This document shows, one piece after another, positions 27,374 to 36,483 of a stretch of DNA of 64,000 nucleotides. Position 1 is the stretch's first letter. Each line of letters starts with the position of its first letter. The stretch is from CAYMCO01 sp964388955 (lineage in GTDB: Bacteria > Chloroflexota > Anaerolineae > Anaerolineales > E44-bin32). The notes under the pieces are model-generated. The model was not told the origin of the DNA. It worked only from the letters and a program-made list of their open reading frames with translations, and made no database searches. The stretch covers positions 62,001 through 126,000 of the forward strand of contig CAYMCO010000001.1 of assembly GCA_964388955.1 (NCBI GenBank), given 5' to 3'. Made by a program: the position numbers and the translations under genes.

Positions 27374-28133
27374 GCGGGATGCGCGATGCGCTGGGCGCCA
27401 TGCGCGGAATTCTTGTCGAGATGATCCGCGTGCAGGAGAGAGGCGGAGAGGCAGACGCCGGTGTGTATCTACAGGCCCCTCAGGAGACTTCCACCCGCAC
27501 CGAGGGCGACCTAACCCCCCGGCATCTTTCCCTCAGGGAAGGGAGAGTCTTGGTCCGGCATCCGGGCAGGGCCGATGAAAGCTCAGTTAGCAGCCCGCGC
27601 TCGCACTCCCGGGCGGGGGGATCGATCCCTCCCCGGCGAAAGGGCGGCGGGAGAGGGTGGACACATGCTGCCCATGTGCACGAAGCAGAGCTTCGTGACT
27701 CCACAGGTACATTTGGCGCGCACCGGGAGGACGTATGGAGTCGCCAAGCTCTGCTTGGCGCTGAAGCGAAGCTTCAGGTGATTGGCGGGCAGTTGACTGG
27801 TGGACGGGATCTCAGCGAGAGGCCTCCCGCGATCGCTGGCACGCCGCGCAGGCCCAACAGACCATGAAGCGGGAGCCAAGGGCGGGTGAGCTACCCGGCG
27901 GGCAATAGCCCATGAGGCCTCCTCATTCACCTGCAGGCCCGACGGGGTCCGTGTGATCCGGCCGAGAGCGGGCCGCGCTATGGGGTCCAGGGGTCTGCCG
28001 CTCGACGCCATAGCGGCGGATTTCCCCTGAAGGATCGGTGAGACATGCGGGAGGCACGGGGCGTGGGCGGTGGTCCACCGCTGCGCACCGGCGAAAGGGA
28101 ATCTTCCGCAGGCCAAGACTCGCCTCGTGCCGG
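27374..28133. other. Intergenic region carrying a palindromic repeat cluster
   Basis: About 760 GC-rich bases between converging genes. No ORF here looks real. The notable content is three short hairpins at 27679-27777, described separately. The open frame on the minus strand at 27583-28116 has no start signal and a biased composition. Confidence 0.45.
27679..27777. repeat. Three related tight hairpins (AAGC-N3-GCTT family)
   Basis: Hairpin 1 (27679-27697): cacgaagc, loop aga, gcttcgtg. Hairpin 2 (27742-27760): cgccaagc, loop tct, gcttggcg. Hairpin 3 (27761-27777): ctgaagc, loop gaa, gcttcag. All have perfect 7-8 bp stems, three-base loops and a shared AAGC/GCTT core. They look like REP-type palindromic repeats, whose copy number elsewhere in the genome cannot be judged from this window. 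Confidence 0.7.
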
Positions 28134-29474
28134 CTACCCCTCGTCCCGTGGCCGCAGTTCCTCCGCCTTCTCGAGCAGGCGGCGGACTCGGCCGGCGCCG
28201 CCAGCGTCGCCGCCGCGTTCGAGCCGCTGGGCAGTGGCCTGCAGCGCGCCGATGAGCAGGTCGTCGATCTGACCGGCGGAAGCCCCCAGCATCTCGAGGG
28301 CCAGCGCCTCGTCCGCCTGGTCCAGCAATCGTTGGGCGAGCTGCAGGCTAGGCGGCAGCGAGTCCCGGATCACCTTCCTCAGACGCGCGTCGATTTCGCG
28401 CAACCGGGTCTGAGCGTCCTCGTCGCCTCGCTCCTTTGCGGCCCGCAGGTTCGCCTGCAAGATGCCGAGGAACAGCTCGTCCACAAAGGGCAGCGCCTCC
28501 TCGACGGCCTGATCGAGATCCTCACTTTCCATGAGAGAGCGCAGCAGGGCTGCGGACTCCATGGCGCGCGCCTCCTGCGCCTGATCGATTCCCTCCGTCA
28601 GCCTCAGCAACCGCGAACGAAGCGCGGCCATGCGCTCACGCTCAGGCCCTTCAACACTCTCCATCCGCTCGGTCAATTGCTGGAAGAAAACGTAGTCGAA
28701 AGCCGGACGCGCCAGGCGCACGAGCGCTTCGACGTGCTCGTCGTCCGGGGCGGAGAGTGCCAGTTCCAGCAGATCTTCGCGTCCCAGATTCTCGCCGAGT
28801 TCTTGCAGTTTTCGGGCGATATCCTGAAGCGCGTCCTCCTTGGCCAACAGCCGCATCCCGTAGGAGCTGTGCTGCAGCATGAGCTGAATGCGCTTGTCGG
28901 CGCGATCGCGCGCCTGCTCATCTCTTGCGGTCTGCAGGGAGAGCGCAGCGAGTTGGAAGAACGTATCGTCCAGCTCCTCATCGTGCCGCTGGGCGAAGTC
29001 GGGCAGCTCCTCTTCAGGCATCGTGAGCATCTGCTCGAAGAGGCGGACCCGCTCGCGCTGGGCTTCGATTTGCTCGCGCGTGATCCCATCGGCCTCCAGC
29101 ACTCGCTCGACGAGTCCCTGCATGGTCAGCGCGGCCTGCGGCTGCAGCAGGTAGCCCTTCCGCTTTTCAGCAGGAAGACGATCGATGATCTCATTGATCA
29201 GCCGTCCGATGGCCCGCTCCTGTTCGTCCTTCTCAAGCGGGACCTGACTGGGGACAAAAGTCAGCAGGAGCTCCTTTTCGGGGTCGTGATATACAAGCGG
29301 GGCAGCGATCTGCCCCTCAAAACCGCAAATTGGGCAACGAACGACGTTCAAGCTGCCCGAGAGAAGACGGGCCTTCGACGCCGGGTCCTGCGAAATATCG
29401 ACTACCTGCTCGATGCGAGCCTGGATGGGGTTTGAACACTGCGGGCAGCGGATCTGGGTCATTGCTTGTGGCAT
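28134..29474 (-). CDS. CpXC-domain protein with long alpha-helical C-terminus
   Basis: A 446-aa protein whose first 130 residues form a CpXC domain. IRCPQCSNPIQARIEQVVD supplies the first C-P-x-C, and VVRCPICGFEGQIAAPLVYH supplies the second, together a probable zinc site. The remainder is charged and almost entirely helical, rich in Leu, Glu and Arg with repeated LL-E/Q patterns, and could form a helical-repeat or coiled-coil scaffold. The function of CpXC proteins is not established. It lies next to a histidine kinase gene on the same strand (30 bases apart). The start may be 29474 or the ATG 12 bases inside. Confidence 0.75.
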   Translation of the reverse strand: MPQAMTQIRCPQCSNPIQARIEQVVDISQDPASKARLLSGSLNVVRCPICGFEGQIAAPLVYHDPEKELLLTFVPSQVPLEKDEQERAIGRLINEIIDRLPAEKRKGYLLQPQAALTMQGLVERVLEADGITREQIEAQRERVRLFEQMLTMPEEELPDFAQRHDEELDDTFFQLAALSLQTARDEQARDRADKRIQLMLQHSSYGMRLLAKEDALQDIARKLQELGENLGREDLLELALSAPDDEHVEALVRLARPAFDYVFFQQLTERMESVEGPERERMAALRSRLLRLTEGIDQAQEARAMESAALLRSLMESEDLDQAVEEALPFVDELFLGILQANLRAAKERGDEDAQTRLREIDARLRKVIRDSLPPSLQLAQRLLDQADEALALEMLGASAGQIDDLLIGALQATAQRLERGGDAGGAGRVRRLLEKAEELRPRDEG

Positions 29475-29504
29475 AGACTGTCCTTTGGTGGATCTACTCC
29501 GCGG

Positions 29505-31058
29505 TCAGGTTCTGGGTAGTGAGAAGCAAATGCGTGCCCCATGCTGGACAGCCGAATCCACCCAGATGTGACCACCATGCGCCTCGACAACGGCTTTGGC
29601 TAGAAAGAGCCCCAACCCGGCTCCCTTCGTGCGGGCTGCTGCCTCTCCGCCTCGATAGAAGCGGTCGAATATCATGCCGGATTCTTCCGGGGCGATGCCG
29701 GGCCCCTCATCCTTCACACACACCGTCACATCCCGGTCGGTGGCGCTTCCCTGGATGAGGATTTCTCCGCCGGCAGGGGAGTATTTTACTGCGTTTGACA
29801 GCAGGTTGGTCACCACCTGCGTGATGCGTTCCTCGTCAGCGCGCAGCACAGGGAATTTCTCCGGAAATTCCAGGCGAAAGGTGTGGTTTTCGGACTGGGT
29901 TCTGAAGCGGGTGACCAGCCGCTCACACAACCGATCCAATTCGACCTCCGACAGATTGAGCAGCAGCCCCCCTGCCTGTAGACGCGAGGCGTAAAGCAGA
30001 TCGTCGATCAATTGGGTCAGCCGATCGGCTTCCTCCTCGATCACCTGCAGGCTTTGTCGGGTCACAGAAGGATCCCACTCGGCGTCCTCCCTTCTCAGAG
30101 TGCCGACATACCCCTTGATGAGCGCCACAGGGGTTCGCAGTTCATGGCTGATGATAGAGATGAAAGTGCTCTTGAGCTCATCCGCTTGGCGGAATTTGGT
30201 GATATCCCGCATGTTGCCGACGATGCTCAAAAGCCTGCCGTCTGGCGAGATCACGGGGGCATAGGTGATCCCCACGCTCACTGTCTTTCCATCGTTCTTG
30301 ACCAGATCGCCCTCAACGTAGAGCGAGGCGCCTGGCGAGGGGGGCCAGCCTTCGTCTCTCGCTTCCGGCAAGGTGGGGCCGGTGGTCACCTTCTTCCACT
30401 GCACGACCCGCTTGTGATCCCAGCCCGAGACCTGGCCTTGTGAATAGCCGGTGAGGAAGCTGCAAGCCCTGTTGAACCGCGAGATGCGGAGCTCGGGGTC
30501 CAAGATGAAGATTCCGTCGGCCGCGGAGTCCAGCACCGTATCCAGGTATTGCTTCTGCTGTGCCACCTGCGAATACAGACTGGCGTTCTGCACGGCGATG
30601 GCAGCCTGGGTCGCGAACCCACCGAGGAGCTCCCGGTCATCCTGGGAGAAGCTGCCCCGGTAAGCGCGGAAGACGAAGATCACCCCGACGACTTCGTTCT
30701 GCGCGATCATGGGCAGCCCTATGCCGGTCAGCAGGCCAAGTGAGGCCGCCTCCGTAATGCGCCGCAGCCGGCGGTTGACCTCCGGCAATTCGAACCGCTG
30801 TGCATCCTGGTGCGGGGGGATGTCCGCCAGAAGGCGGCTCATGCCGGACAGGAATGACTGCTGAATGCCTACCGCAGAGCTGATGCGCCAGCCCCGATCC
30901 TCGGTTCGAAGTGCGATGATCCCCGCCCGACCGGCGAGCAGCTCGATGGAGACGTGCAAGATCCTCGATAATACCTTGCTGAGATCGAGCTCCTCGGTGA
31001 TCGCTCTGGAAATCTCGAGCACATAGTTGCGCTGGCGAACGCGCCGGTCAGGAAGCAT
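29505..31058 (-). CDS. Sensor histidine kinase, GAF-PAS-HisKA-HATPase
   Basis: A 517-aa cytoplasmic histidine kinase with no membrane segment. A GAF domain (about residues 15-160) precedes a PAS domain (about 170-290; LDSAADGIFILDPELRISRF), then HisKA with the phosphorylated His305 in ISHELRTPVALIKG, and HATPase_c with NLLSNAVKYS, DEGPGIAPEE and TKGAGLGLFL. It would sense a soluble or redox-type signal through the GAF/PAS domains. No response regulator is adjacent. OmpR- and NarL-type regulators encoded near 40 kb are possible partners. The start lies 6 bases past the aminotransferase stop, so the two are probably co-transcribed. Confidence 0.92.
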   Translation of the reverse strand: MLPDRRVRQRNYVLEISRAITEELDLSKVLSRILHVSIELLAGRAGIIALRTEDRGWRISSAVGIQQSFLSGMSRLLADIPPHQDAQRFELPEVNRRLRRITEAASLGLLTGIGLPMIAQNEVVGVIFVFRAYRGSFSQDDRELLGGFATQAAIAVQNASLYSQVAQQKQYLDTVLDSAADGIFILDPELRISRFNRACSFLTGYSQGQVSGWDHKRVVQWKKVTTGPTLPEARDEGWPPSPGASLYVEGDLVKNDGKTVSVGITYAPVISPDGRLLSIVGNMRDITKFRQADELKSTFISIISHELRTPVALIKGYVGTLRREDAEWDPSVTRQSLQVIEEEADRLTQLIDDLLYASRLQAGGLLLNLSEVELDRLCERLVTRFRTQSENHTFRLEFPEKFPVLRADEERITQVVTNLLSNAVKYSPAGGEILIQGSATDRDVTVCVKDEGPGIAPEESGMIFDRFYRGGEAAARTKGAGLGLFLAKAVVEAHGGHIWVDSAVQHGARICFSLPRT

Positions 31059-31064
31059 ATTTGA

Positions 31065-32387
31065 TCAGCCATTCACCTCTTTTGCGGCCTGTGCAAGTGA
31101 AGCCTCCAAGATTCCCAGCCCCTCATCCATCATATCGGTCGTGATGTTGAGGGGCGGCGCCACACGAATGGTGCTCTTGCCGCATCCGAGGGTGATCAAG
31201 CCCGACTGGAAAGCCACATCGACCGCCCGATCGCGCAGTTTCTCCGCTGGTTCGAAGGAGTCACTGTCCTTCACCAGTTCCACGCCGATCATCAAGCCCT
31301 TGCCCCTCACACTGCCGATGCAGGGCTGCCGGGCCTGTATCTCCGACAGGGCGTCGAGCGTATACTCCCCGACCTCGGCTGCGTTCTGCATCATTTCTCT
31401 CTCAATCAGGTCTATTGTGGCGAGGGCGGCGCGGCAGGCAAGCGGATTGCCGCCGAAGGTGTTGGCATGCGCCCCCGGTGGCCAATCCATGATCTCCTTC
31501 CTGGCAATTACGGCCCCAATGGGGACGCCGGATGCAAGCCCTTTGGCCATAGTGATGATATCGGGCTCCACCCCCCAGTGCTCCACCGCCCACCATTTGC
31601 CGGTGCGGCCCAAACCGGATTGCACCTCGTCCGTGATCAAGAAGATGCCGTGCTTGTCACACAAGCGCCGCAAAGCCGGGAGGAAGCCGTCAGGGGGAAC
31701 CACGTAGCCCCCCTCTCCCTGGATGGGTTCCACAACAATGGCAGCGCAGTCGTCCGGGGAGATCTTGTGCGCGAAAACGGTGTTTTCTATATAGTTGACA
31801 ACCGTCTCGCCGTAGTCCTCGCTGGTCGGCAGAAGCGTCTTGTGCAGTGGGTCCGGATAGGGGACATGGGTTACGCTCTGCATCACCGGGTCAAAACCCG
31901 AGCGATAGCGGTTCTTGCTCGCGGTAAAGGCGAGGGCTCCCATGGTGCGGCCGTGAAAAGCCCCGAAGAACGCCACGAACTGCCCCCTACCGCTCTTGAA
32001 GCGCGCCAGCTTGACCGCTGCCTCCACCGCCTCAGCCCCCGAGTTTGCCAGAAACACCCTGGCCGGCCCTTTGAAAGGGGCAATCGACGCCAAGCGCTCG
32101 GACAGCTCGATCCAAGAGCGGTGGTAGAAGTCGGAGGAGATATGGAGGAACCGCTCCGCCTGGTCCTTGATGGCAGCCACGACCTGCGGGTGGGAGTATC
32201 CGGTGGAGCACACCACCAGTCCGGCGGATAGATCGATGTACCGGTTCCCGTCCACATCCCACACTTCCGAGCCCTTTCCATGGTCCATAACAAAAGGATA
32301 GGGGCGTGTATAGGATGGTGAAACAACCGCTTGATCGCGCTCGATCAATTCCTTGGCCCTGGGACCGGGGATCAATTCTTGATTCAC
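31065..32387 (-). CDS. Class III aminotransferase (acetylornithine/GABA aminotransferase family)
   Basis: A 440-aa PLP-dependent aminotransferase of fold type I. It begins at a GTG with AGGAGGA upstream. PLP-binding features are visible: STGYSHPQVVAAI near the N-terminus, SGAEAVEAAVKLARF, LITDEVQSGLGRTGKWW (Asp holding the PLP ring), and IITMAKGLASGVPIGAVI with the Schiff-base Lys. The family includes 4-aminobutyrate, ornithine and broad amino-acid aminotransferases and racemases, so the amino donor is uncertain. It precedes the histidine kinase on the same strand and is divergent from the acyl-CoA synthetase. Confidence 0.9.
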   Translation of the reverse strand: MNQELIPGPRAKELIERDQAVVSPSYTRPYPFVMDHGKGSEVWDVDGNRYIDLSAGLVVCSTGYSHPQVVAAIKDQAERFLHISSDFYHRSWIELSERLASIAPFKGPARVFLANSGAEAVEAAVKLARFKSGRGQFVAFFGAFHGRTMGALAFTASKNRYRSGFDPVMQSVTHVPYPDPLHKTLLPTSEDYGETVVNYIENTVFAHKISPDDCAAIVVEPIQGEGGYVVPPDGFLPALRRLCDKHGIFLITDEVQSGLGRTGKWWAVEHWGVEPDIITMAKGLASGVPIGAVIARKEIMDWPPGAHANTFGGNPLACRAALATIDLIEREMMQNAAEVGEYTLDALSEIQARQPCIGSVRGKGLMIGVELVKDSDSFEPAEKLRDRAVDVAFQSGLITLGCGKSTIRVAPPLNITTDMMDEGLGILEASLAQAAKEVNG

Positions 32388-32622
32388 CTTTCTTCCTCCT
32401 GGAAGATGACGGCCGCCGGAGGAGATGCGCTCCCTCTTGCTCGCGTTTGTGGAGAGCAGAGTAGAAGCGATCCTCGGCCGGCGGTCTCTGGGGAGAGTTC
32501 CCCATCTGTGGGTTCAGGCACAGCACGATTATATAACAACCCGTCTTTGCGCGTGGGTCCGGCCAGGTGTATAAAAAGAAGTGACAAAGGGGAGAGTGAC
32601 AGTGCTTCCATGGAGGAGAGCG

Positions 32623-34311
32623 ATGGACGACCGTCCGTGGTTCGAATACTACGACGAAGGGGTTCCGAGGAGCATTGATTACCCGGAGATCCCGCTGCAC
32701 CAAATGCTGCAGGAATCCGCCGCCAAGTATCCGGATCGACCCTGTACGATCTTCAACGGCGCCGAGATTTCTTACGCGGAGATGGACGCCCTCACCGATC
32801 GCTTGGCCGCAGGATTGGTCGACCTGGGGGTGAAGAAGGGGCAGCCTGTCGGAATCTTCATGCCGAACACCCCCCAGTTCGTGCTCGCCTACTTTGGTAT
32901 CTTGAAGGCGGGTGGTATTGTGGTCGCCACAAACCCGCTCTACACGGGGCGGGAAATCGAACACCAGCTCAAGGATTCGGGGCTGGAGATCATGCTCGTG
33001 ATGAGCAACTTTTACAATCTGATCAAGCAGGTGCAGCCGCAGACGGGGCTGAAGCGCCTAGTCGTCACCAACATCAAGGAATACCTGCCTGGGCTTCTGA
33101 AGAGCATGTTCACACTGTTCCGGGAAAAGAAGGGGGGCTTCCGGGTGCGGGTCCGGGACGATGACCTTTGGTTGCAGGATCTTCTTTCCAGGCACTCCCC
33201 GGAGGACCGCCCGCAGATCGAAATCGGTGCGGGTGACCGGGCGCTGTTCCAGTACAGCGGCGGCACCACTGGCGTCTCCAAGGCGGCTGTTGCGAGCCAC
33301 CGGAATCTGGTGGCGAACAGCCTGCAGATTCGATACTGGATGCCTCAACTGGAGGAGGGCAGGGAGACTGTGCTCATGGCCATTCCGCTGTTTCATGTGT
33401 ACGGGATGGTCGCCGGGATGACATTTGCCATCGCCGGCAGCGCCTCCATGGTGATGATTCCCAATCCGCGCGATATGAAGGATGTGCTCAGCAGCATCGA
33501 CAGGTACAAGCCGACCCTATACCCGGGCGTGCCGACCATGTATAACGCCATCAACAACCATCCGGACGTGCTCGCCGGGAAGTATGATCTGAGTTCGATA
33601 AAGGCTTGCATCTCCGGCTCGGCGCCGCTGATGCGGGAGACCAAGGAGACCTTCGAGACCTTGACCGGCGGCAAGCTGGTGGAAGGCTACGGACTGTCGG
33701 AGGCGCCGACCGCCACGCACTGCAACCCGCTGCAGGGCGAGGCTCGAATCGGCTCCATCGGCCTGCCGCTGCCCGATGTGGATGCGCGCATCGTCGACCT
33801 GGACGACGGCGAGACTACCTTGCCGGTGGGAGAGATCGGGGAGCTGGTCATCCAATCCCCCAATGTGATGCTGGGCTACCACAACATGCCCACCGAGACG
33901 GAGAACACCCTCCGGGATGGATGGCTATACACGGGTGACATCGCGCGCATGGATGCTGAGGGATACTTCTACATCGTCGATCGCAAGAAGGAGCTGATCA
34001 AGCCCAGCGGGTATCAGGTGTGGCCGCGAGAGGTGGAAGAGGTCATCCAGGAGAATCCCAAGGTGCTGGAGGTGGGAGTGGCGGGGGTGCCGGATGCGTA
34101 CCGCGGGGAGACGGTGAAAGCCTGGGTGGTCCTCAAGCCTGGCGAGACAGCCAGCGAGGACGAGATTCGTGAGTGGTGTCGAGAGCGAATCGCGCCTTTC
34201 AAGATCCCCACGCAGGTGGAGTTCCGGGACGAACTCCCCAAGACCACGGTGGGAAAAGTGCTGCGCAGGGAATTGGTTCGGCAGCATAAAGGGCGGGAAG
34301 AGGGAGGCTAG
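32623..34311 (+). CDS. Long-chain fatty-acid--CoA ligase (AMP-binding)
   Basis: A 562-aa acyl-adenylate-forming enzyme that activates fatty acids to acyl-CoA. The start at 32623 (MDDRPWFEYYDEGVPRSID) has GGAGGA upstream; a GTG 42 bases earlier is an alternative. The AMP-binding motif is YSGGTTGVSKAAVASHRN, followed by GYGLSEAPTATHCNP, the hinge DGWLYTGDIARMDAEGYF, and the C-terminal catalytic Lys region PKTTVGKVLRRELV. It has the standard two-domain length. Confidence 0.93.
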   Translation: MDDRPWFEYYDEGVPRSIDYPEIPLHQMLQESAAKYPDRPCTIFNGAEISYAEMDALTDRLAAGLVDLGVKKGQPVGIFMPNTPQFVLAYFGILKAGGIVVATNPLYTGREIEHQLKDSGLEIMLVMSNFYNLIKQVQPQTGLKRLVVTNIKEYLPGLLKSMFTLFREKKGGFRVRVRDDDLWLQDLLSRHSPEDRPQIEIGAGDRALFQYSGGTTGVSKAAVASHRNLVANSLQIRYWMPQLEEGRETVLMAIPLFHVYGMVAGMTFAIAGSASMVMIPNPRDMKDVLSSIDRYKPTLYPGVPTMYNAINNHPDVLAGKYDLSSIKACISGSAPLMRETKETFETLTGGKLVEGYGLSEAPTATHCNPLQGEARIGSIGLPLPDVDARIVDLDDGETTLPVGEIGELVIQSPNVMLGYHNMPTETENTLRDGWLYTGDIARMDAEGYFYIVDRKKELIKPSGYQVWPREVEEVIQENPKVLEVGVAGVPDAYRGETVKAWVVLKPGETASEDEIREWCRERIAPFKIPTQVEFRDELPKTTVGKVLRRELVRQHKGREEGG

Positions 34312-34486
34312 CGGCCCGGCGGCCCCGGCCTTGTTGAAGGTAGGGGCGTCGATCAGATCGATCCGCCGACCGGCAATTCGCCCCGGAGAATCACAACGCC
34401 CCTCCAGACAGTCAAAGGCAGGCTAGCGGAAGGGCGTTTGGGGACGGCGCGCGCCGACCACACTGGCGCCGCGAAGCGTCGCTGAA

Positions 34487-36373
34487 TCAGGAATGGCGCG
34501 ATGACTTGAGCGCGGTCAAGGGAACCGGGGTGCCGCCATTCTTCTCCGGCACCGCCACCTCCTCAAAGAGCGCTTCGAACTCATCTCTATCGAGCGTCTC
34601 GACATCAATAAGCTTCTCGGCAATGGCGTCCAGCTGCCCCCGATATCTCCTCAAGATGTCCACGGCGCGCTCATAGGACTGGCCGACGAGCCGGCTGACC
34701 TCGATATCAATCCGCTCAGCCACACTCTCGGAATAGTCCCGTTGCTCTGAGATTTCGCGCCCCAAGAAGATCAATTCCTCTTTCTGCCCGAAAACCATCG
34801 GACCCAGATCCTCGCTCATCCCGAAGCGGGTCACCATCTGCCTGGCCATCTTGGTCACGCGTTCGAGGTCATTCGAGGCGCCGGAGGTGATGTCGTCGAA
34901 GACCAACTCCTCAGCAGCCCGTCCTCCGAGCGCGCTGGTCATGTCGGCGAGAATCTTGTTGCGGGCCACCAGTTTCCGGTCATCTTCGGGCAGGGCCAGG
35001 GTGTAGCCCTCCGCCATTCCCCGGGCGATGATGCTCACTTTGTGAACGATGTCTGCCTCCGGGATGACATGCATCACCACGGCGTGACCGGCCTCATGAT
35101 AGGCGACGATTCGCTTCTCCTCGTCGCCCATGATGCGGCTTCTTCGCTCCGGGCCGGCGATGACGCGCTCGATGGACTCCTGGAATTCATCCTGTCCGAT
35201 GGTTTTCTTGTCACGGCGGGCCGCCAGGATGGCCGCCTCATTTACCAGGTTTTCAAGGTCCGCCCCCACGAATCCGGGCGTCGCCTTGGCGATGATATCC
35301 AGAGAGACGCTGGGTTCCAGCGGCTTGCCGCGCGTGTGCACGTTCAAGATCGCCTTGCGGCCGCGCATATCCGGCCGGTCGAGCACCACCCGGCGATCAA
35401 ATCGGCCCGGCCGGAGCAAGGCGGGATCGAGCACGTCTGGGCGGTTGGTGGCCGCGACCACGATCACGTTGGTGTCCGTGTCGAATCCGTCCATCTCGAC
35501 CAGCATCTGATTCAGGGTTTGTTCCCGCTCGTCATGGCTGCCGCCCAGCCCTGCGCCGCGCTGGCGGCCGACGGCGTCGATCTCATCCACGAAAACGATG
35601 CAGGGCGAGTGTCGCTTGGCCTGGTCGAAAAGATCGCGCACCCGGCTGGCGCCGACGCCGACGAACATCTCGACGAATTCTGACCCCGAAATCGAGAAGA
35701 ACGGTACCCCGGCCTCCCCCGAGACGGCTTTCGCCATCAGCGTCTTCCCAGTGCCCGGCGCGCCGATGAGCAGCACACCTTTCGGTATCCGCGCCCCCAG
35801 CGCGATGAATTTATCCGGCTCCTTGAGGAATTCGACGACCTCGTAGAGCTCCTCCTTGGCCTCCTCCACCCCGGCCACATCGTCGAAGGTGACCGTTGGC
35901 TGCTCGCCCGTGAACATCCGCGCCCGGCTCTTGCCGAAGGCCATCGCCTGGTTGTTTGTTCCTTGGGCTTGGCGCAGCATCATCCAAATGAGCCCGACTA
36001 CCAAGAGCGCGGGCAAGATATAGGTCACCAAGCTGATGACGCTGTTCCAATCGCTGGGGCGTTTGATCTCCACTTTGACATGATCTGAATTGAGCTGCGC
36101 AGGGGTGACATTCAGATCGAGAAGCTGCTCCACAAAGGTCTTTGAGGGCTCTTTTCTCGATACCCGATTCGTGCCATCGTTGAAGATCACATTGAGGTCA
36201 TCGCCGTCCACCACTACTCGGCTCACCTGGCCTGCCTGGATCGCCTCCGCCAGTTCGTTGATGTAGAGCGGATCCGGCTTTGGCGCTCCAACCTGGAACT
36301 GAATCACCAGCACGCCGATGATCAGCAACAGAATGATCAAAACCAGCGAGTTTCGGCCTCGCATTGAATTCAC
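34487..36373 (-). CDS. ftsH: ATP-dependent zinc metalloprotease FtsH
   Basis: A 628-aa membrane-anchored AAA+ protease that degrades membrane and regulatory proteins. The start is either the GTG at 36373, with GGGAGGG just before it, or the ATG 9 bases inside. Two membrane segments (about residues 9-25 and 112-134) flank an extracytoplasmic domain. The AAA module has Walker A GAPGTGKT (204-211), Walker B FVDEID (261-266) and the second region of homology (ATNRPDVLDPALLRPGRFD). The zinc site is HEAGH (426-430), with the third ligand Asp further on. The C-terminal end is a helical domain. Confidence 0.97.
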   Translation of the reverse strand: MNSMRGRNSLVLIILLLIIGVLVIQFQVGAPKPDPLYINELAEAIQAGQVSRVVVDGDDLNVIFNDGTNRVSRKEPSKTFVEQLLDLNVTPAQLNSDHVKVEIKRPSDWNSVISLVTYILPALLVVGLIWMMLRQAQGTNNQAMAFGKSRARMFTGEQPTVTFDDVAGVEEAKEELYEVVEFLKEPDKFIALGARIPKGVLLIGAPGTGKTLMAKAVSGEAGVPFFSISGSEFVEMFVGVGASRVRDLFDQAKRHSPCIVFVDEIDAVGRQRGAGLGGSHDEREQTLNQMLVEMDGFDTDTNVIVVAATNRPDVLDPALLRPGRFDRRVVLDRPDMRGRKAILNVHTRGKPLEPSVSLDIIAKATPGFVGADLENLVNEAAILAARRDKKTIGQDEFQESIERVIAGPERRSRIMGDEEKRIVAYHEAGHAVVMHVIPEADIVHKVSIIARGMAEGYTLALPEDDRKLVARNKILADMTSALGGRAAEELVFDDITSGASNDLERVTKMARQMVTRFGMSEDLGPMVFGQKEELIFLGREISEQRDYSESVAERIDIEVSRLVGQSYERAVDILRRYRGQLDAIAEKLIDVETLDRDEFEALFEEVAVPEKNGGTPVPLTALKSSRHS

Positions 36374-36483
36374 GCTACCCTCCCACCAAACCACCCGACT
36401 CTTGAGTTGGGAAATCCGCAATCGGGACGCATCAATTATACCGCAGCGGTTTTTGAGGAGCCAGTAATCAAAGGAGCTATGCT

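Noticed and set aside
27679..27777. CRISPR array
   Set aside because: The hairpins are short, differ in outer bases and are irregularly spaced, and no cas genes are present; they fit REP-like repeats instead.
27583..28116. 177-codon minus-strand frame in the long intergenic gap
   Set aside because: No ribosome-binding site and biased composition; it crosses the palindromic hairpins.
34342..34410. Possible structured RNA after the acyl-CoA synthetase gene
   Set aside because: Only one weak long-range pairing (aggggcgt/acgcccct) with no known riboswitch or terminator features.
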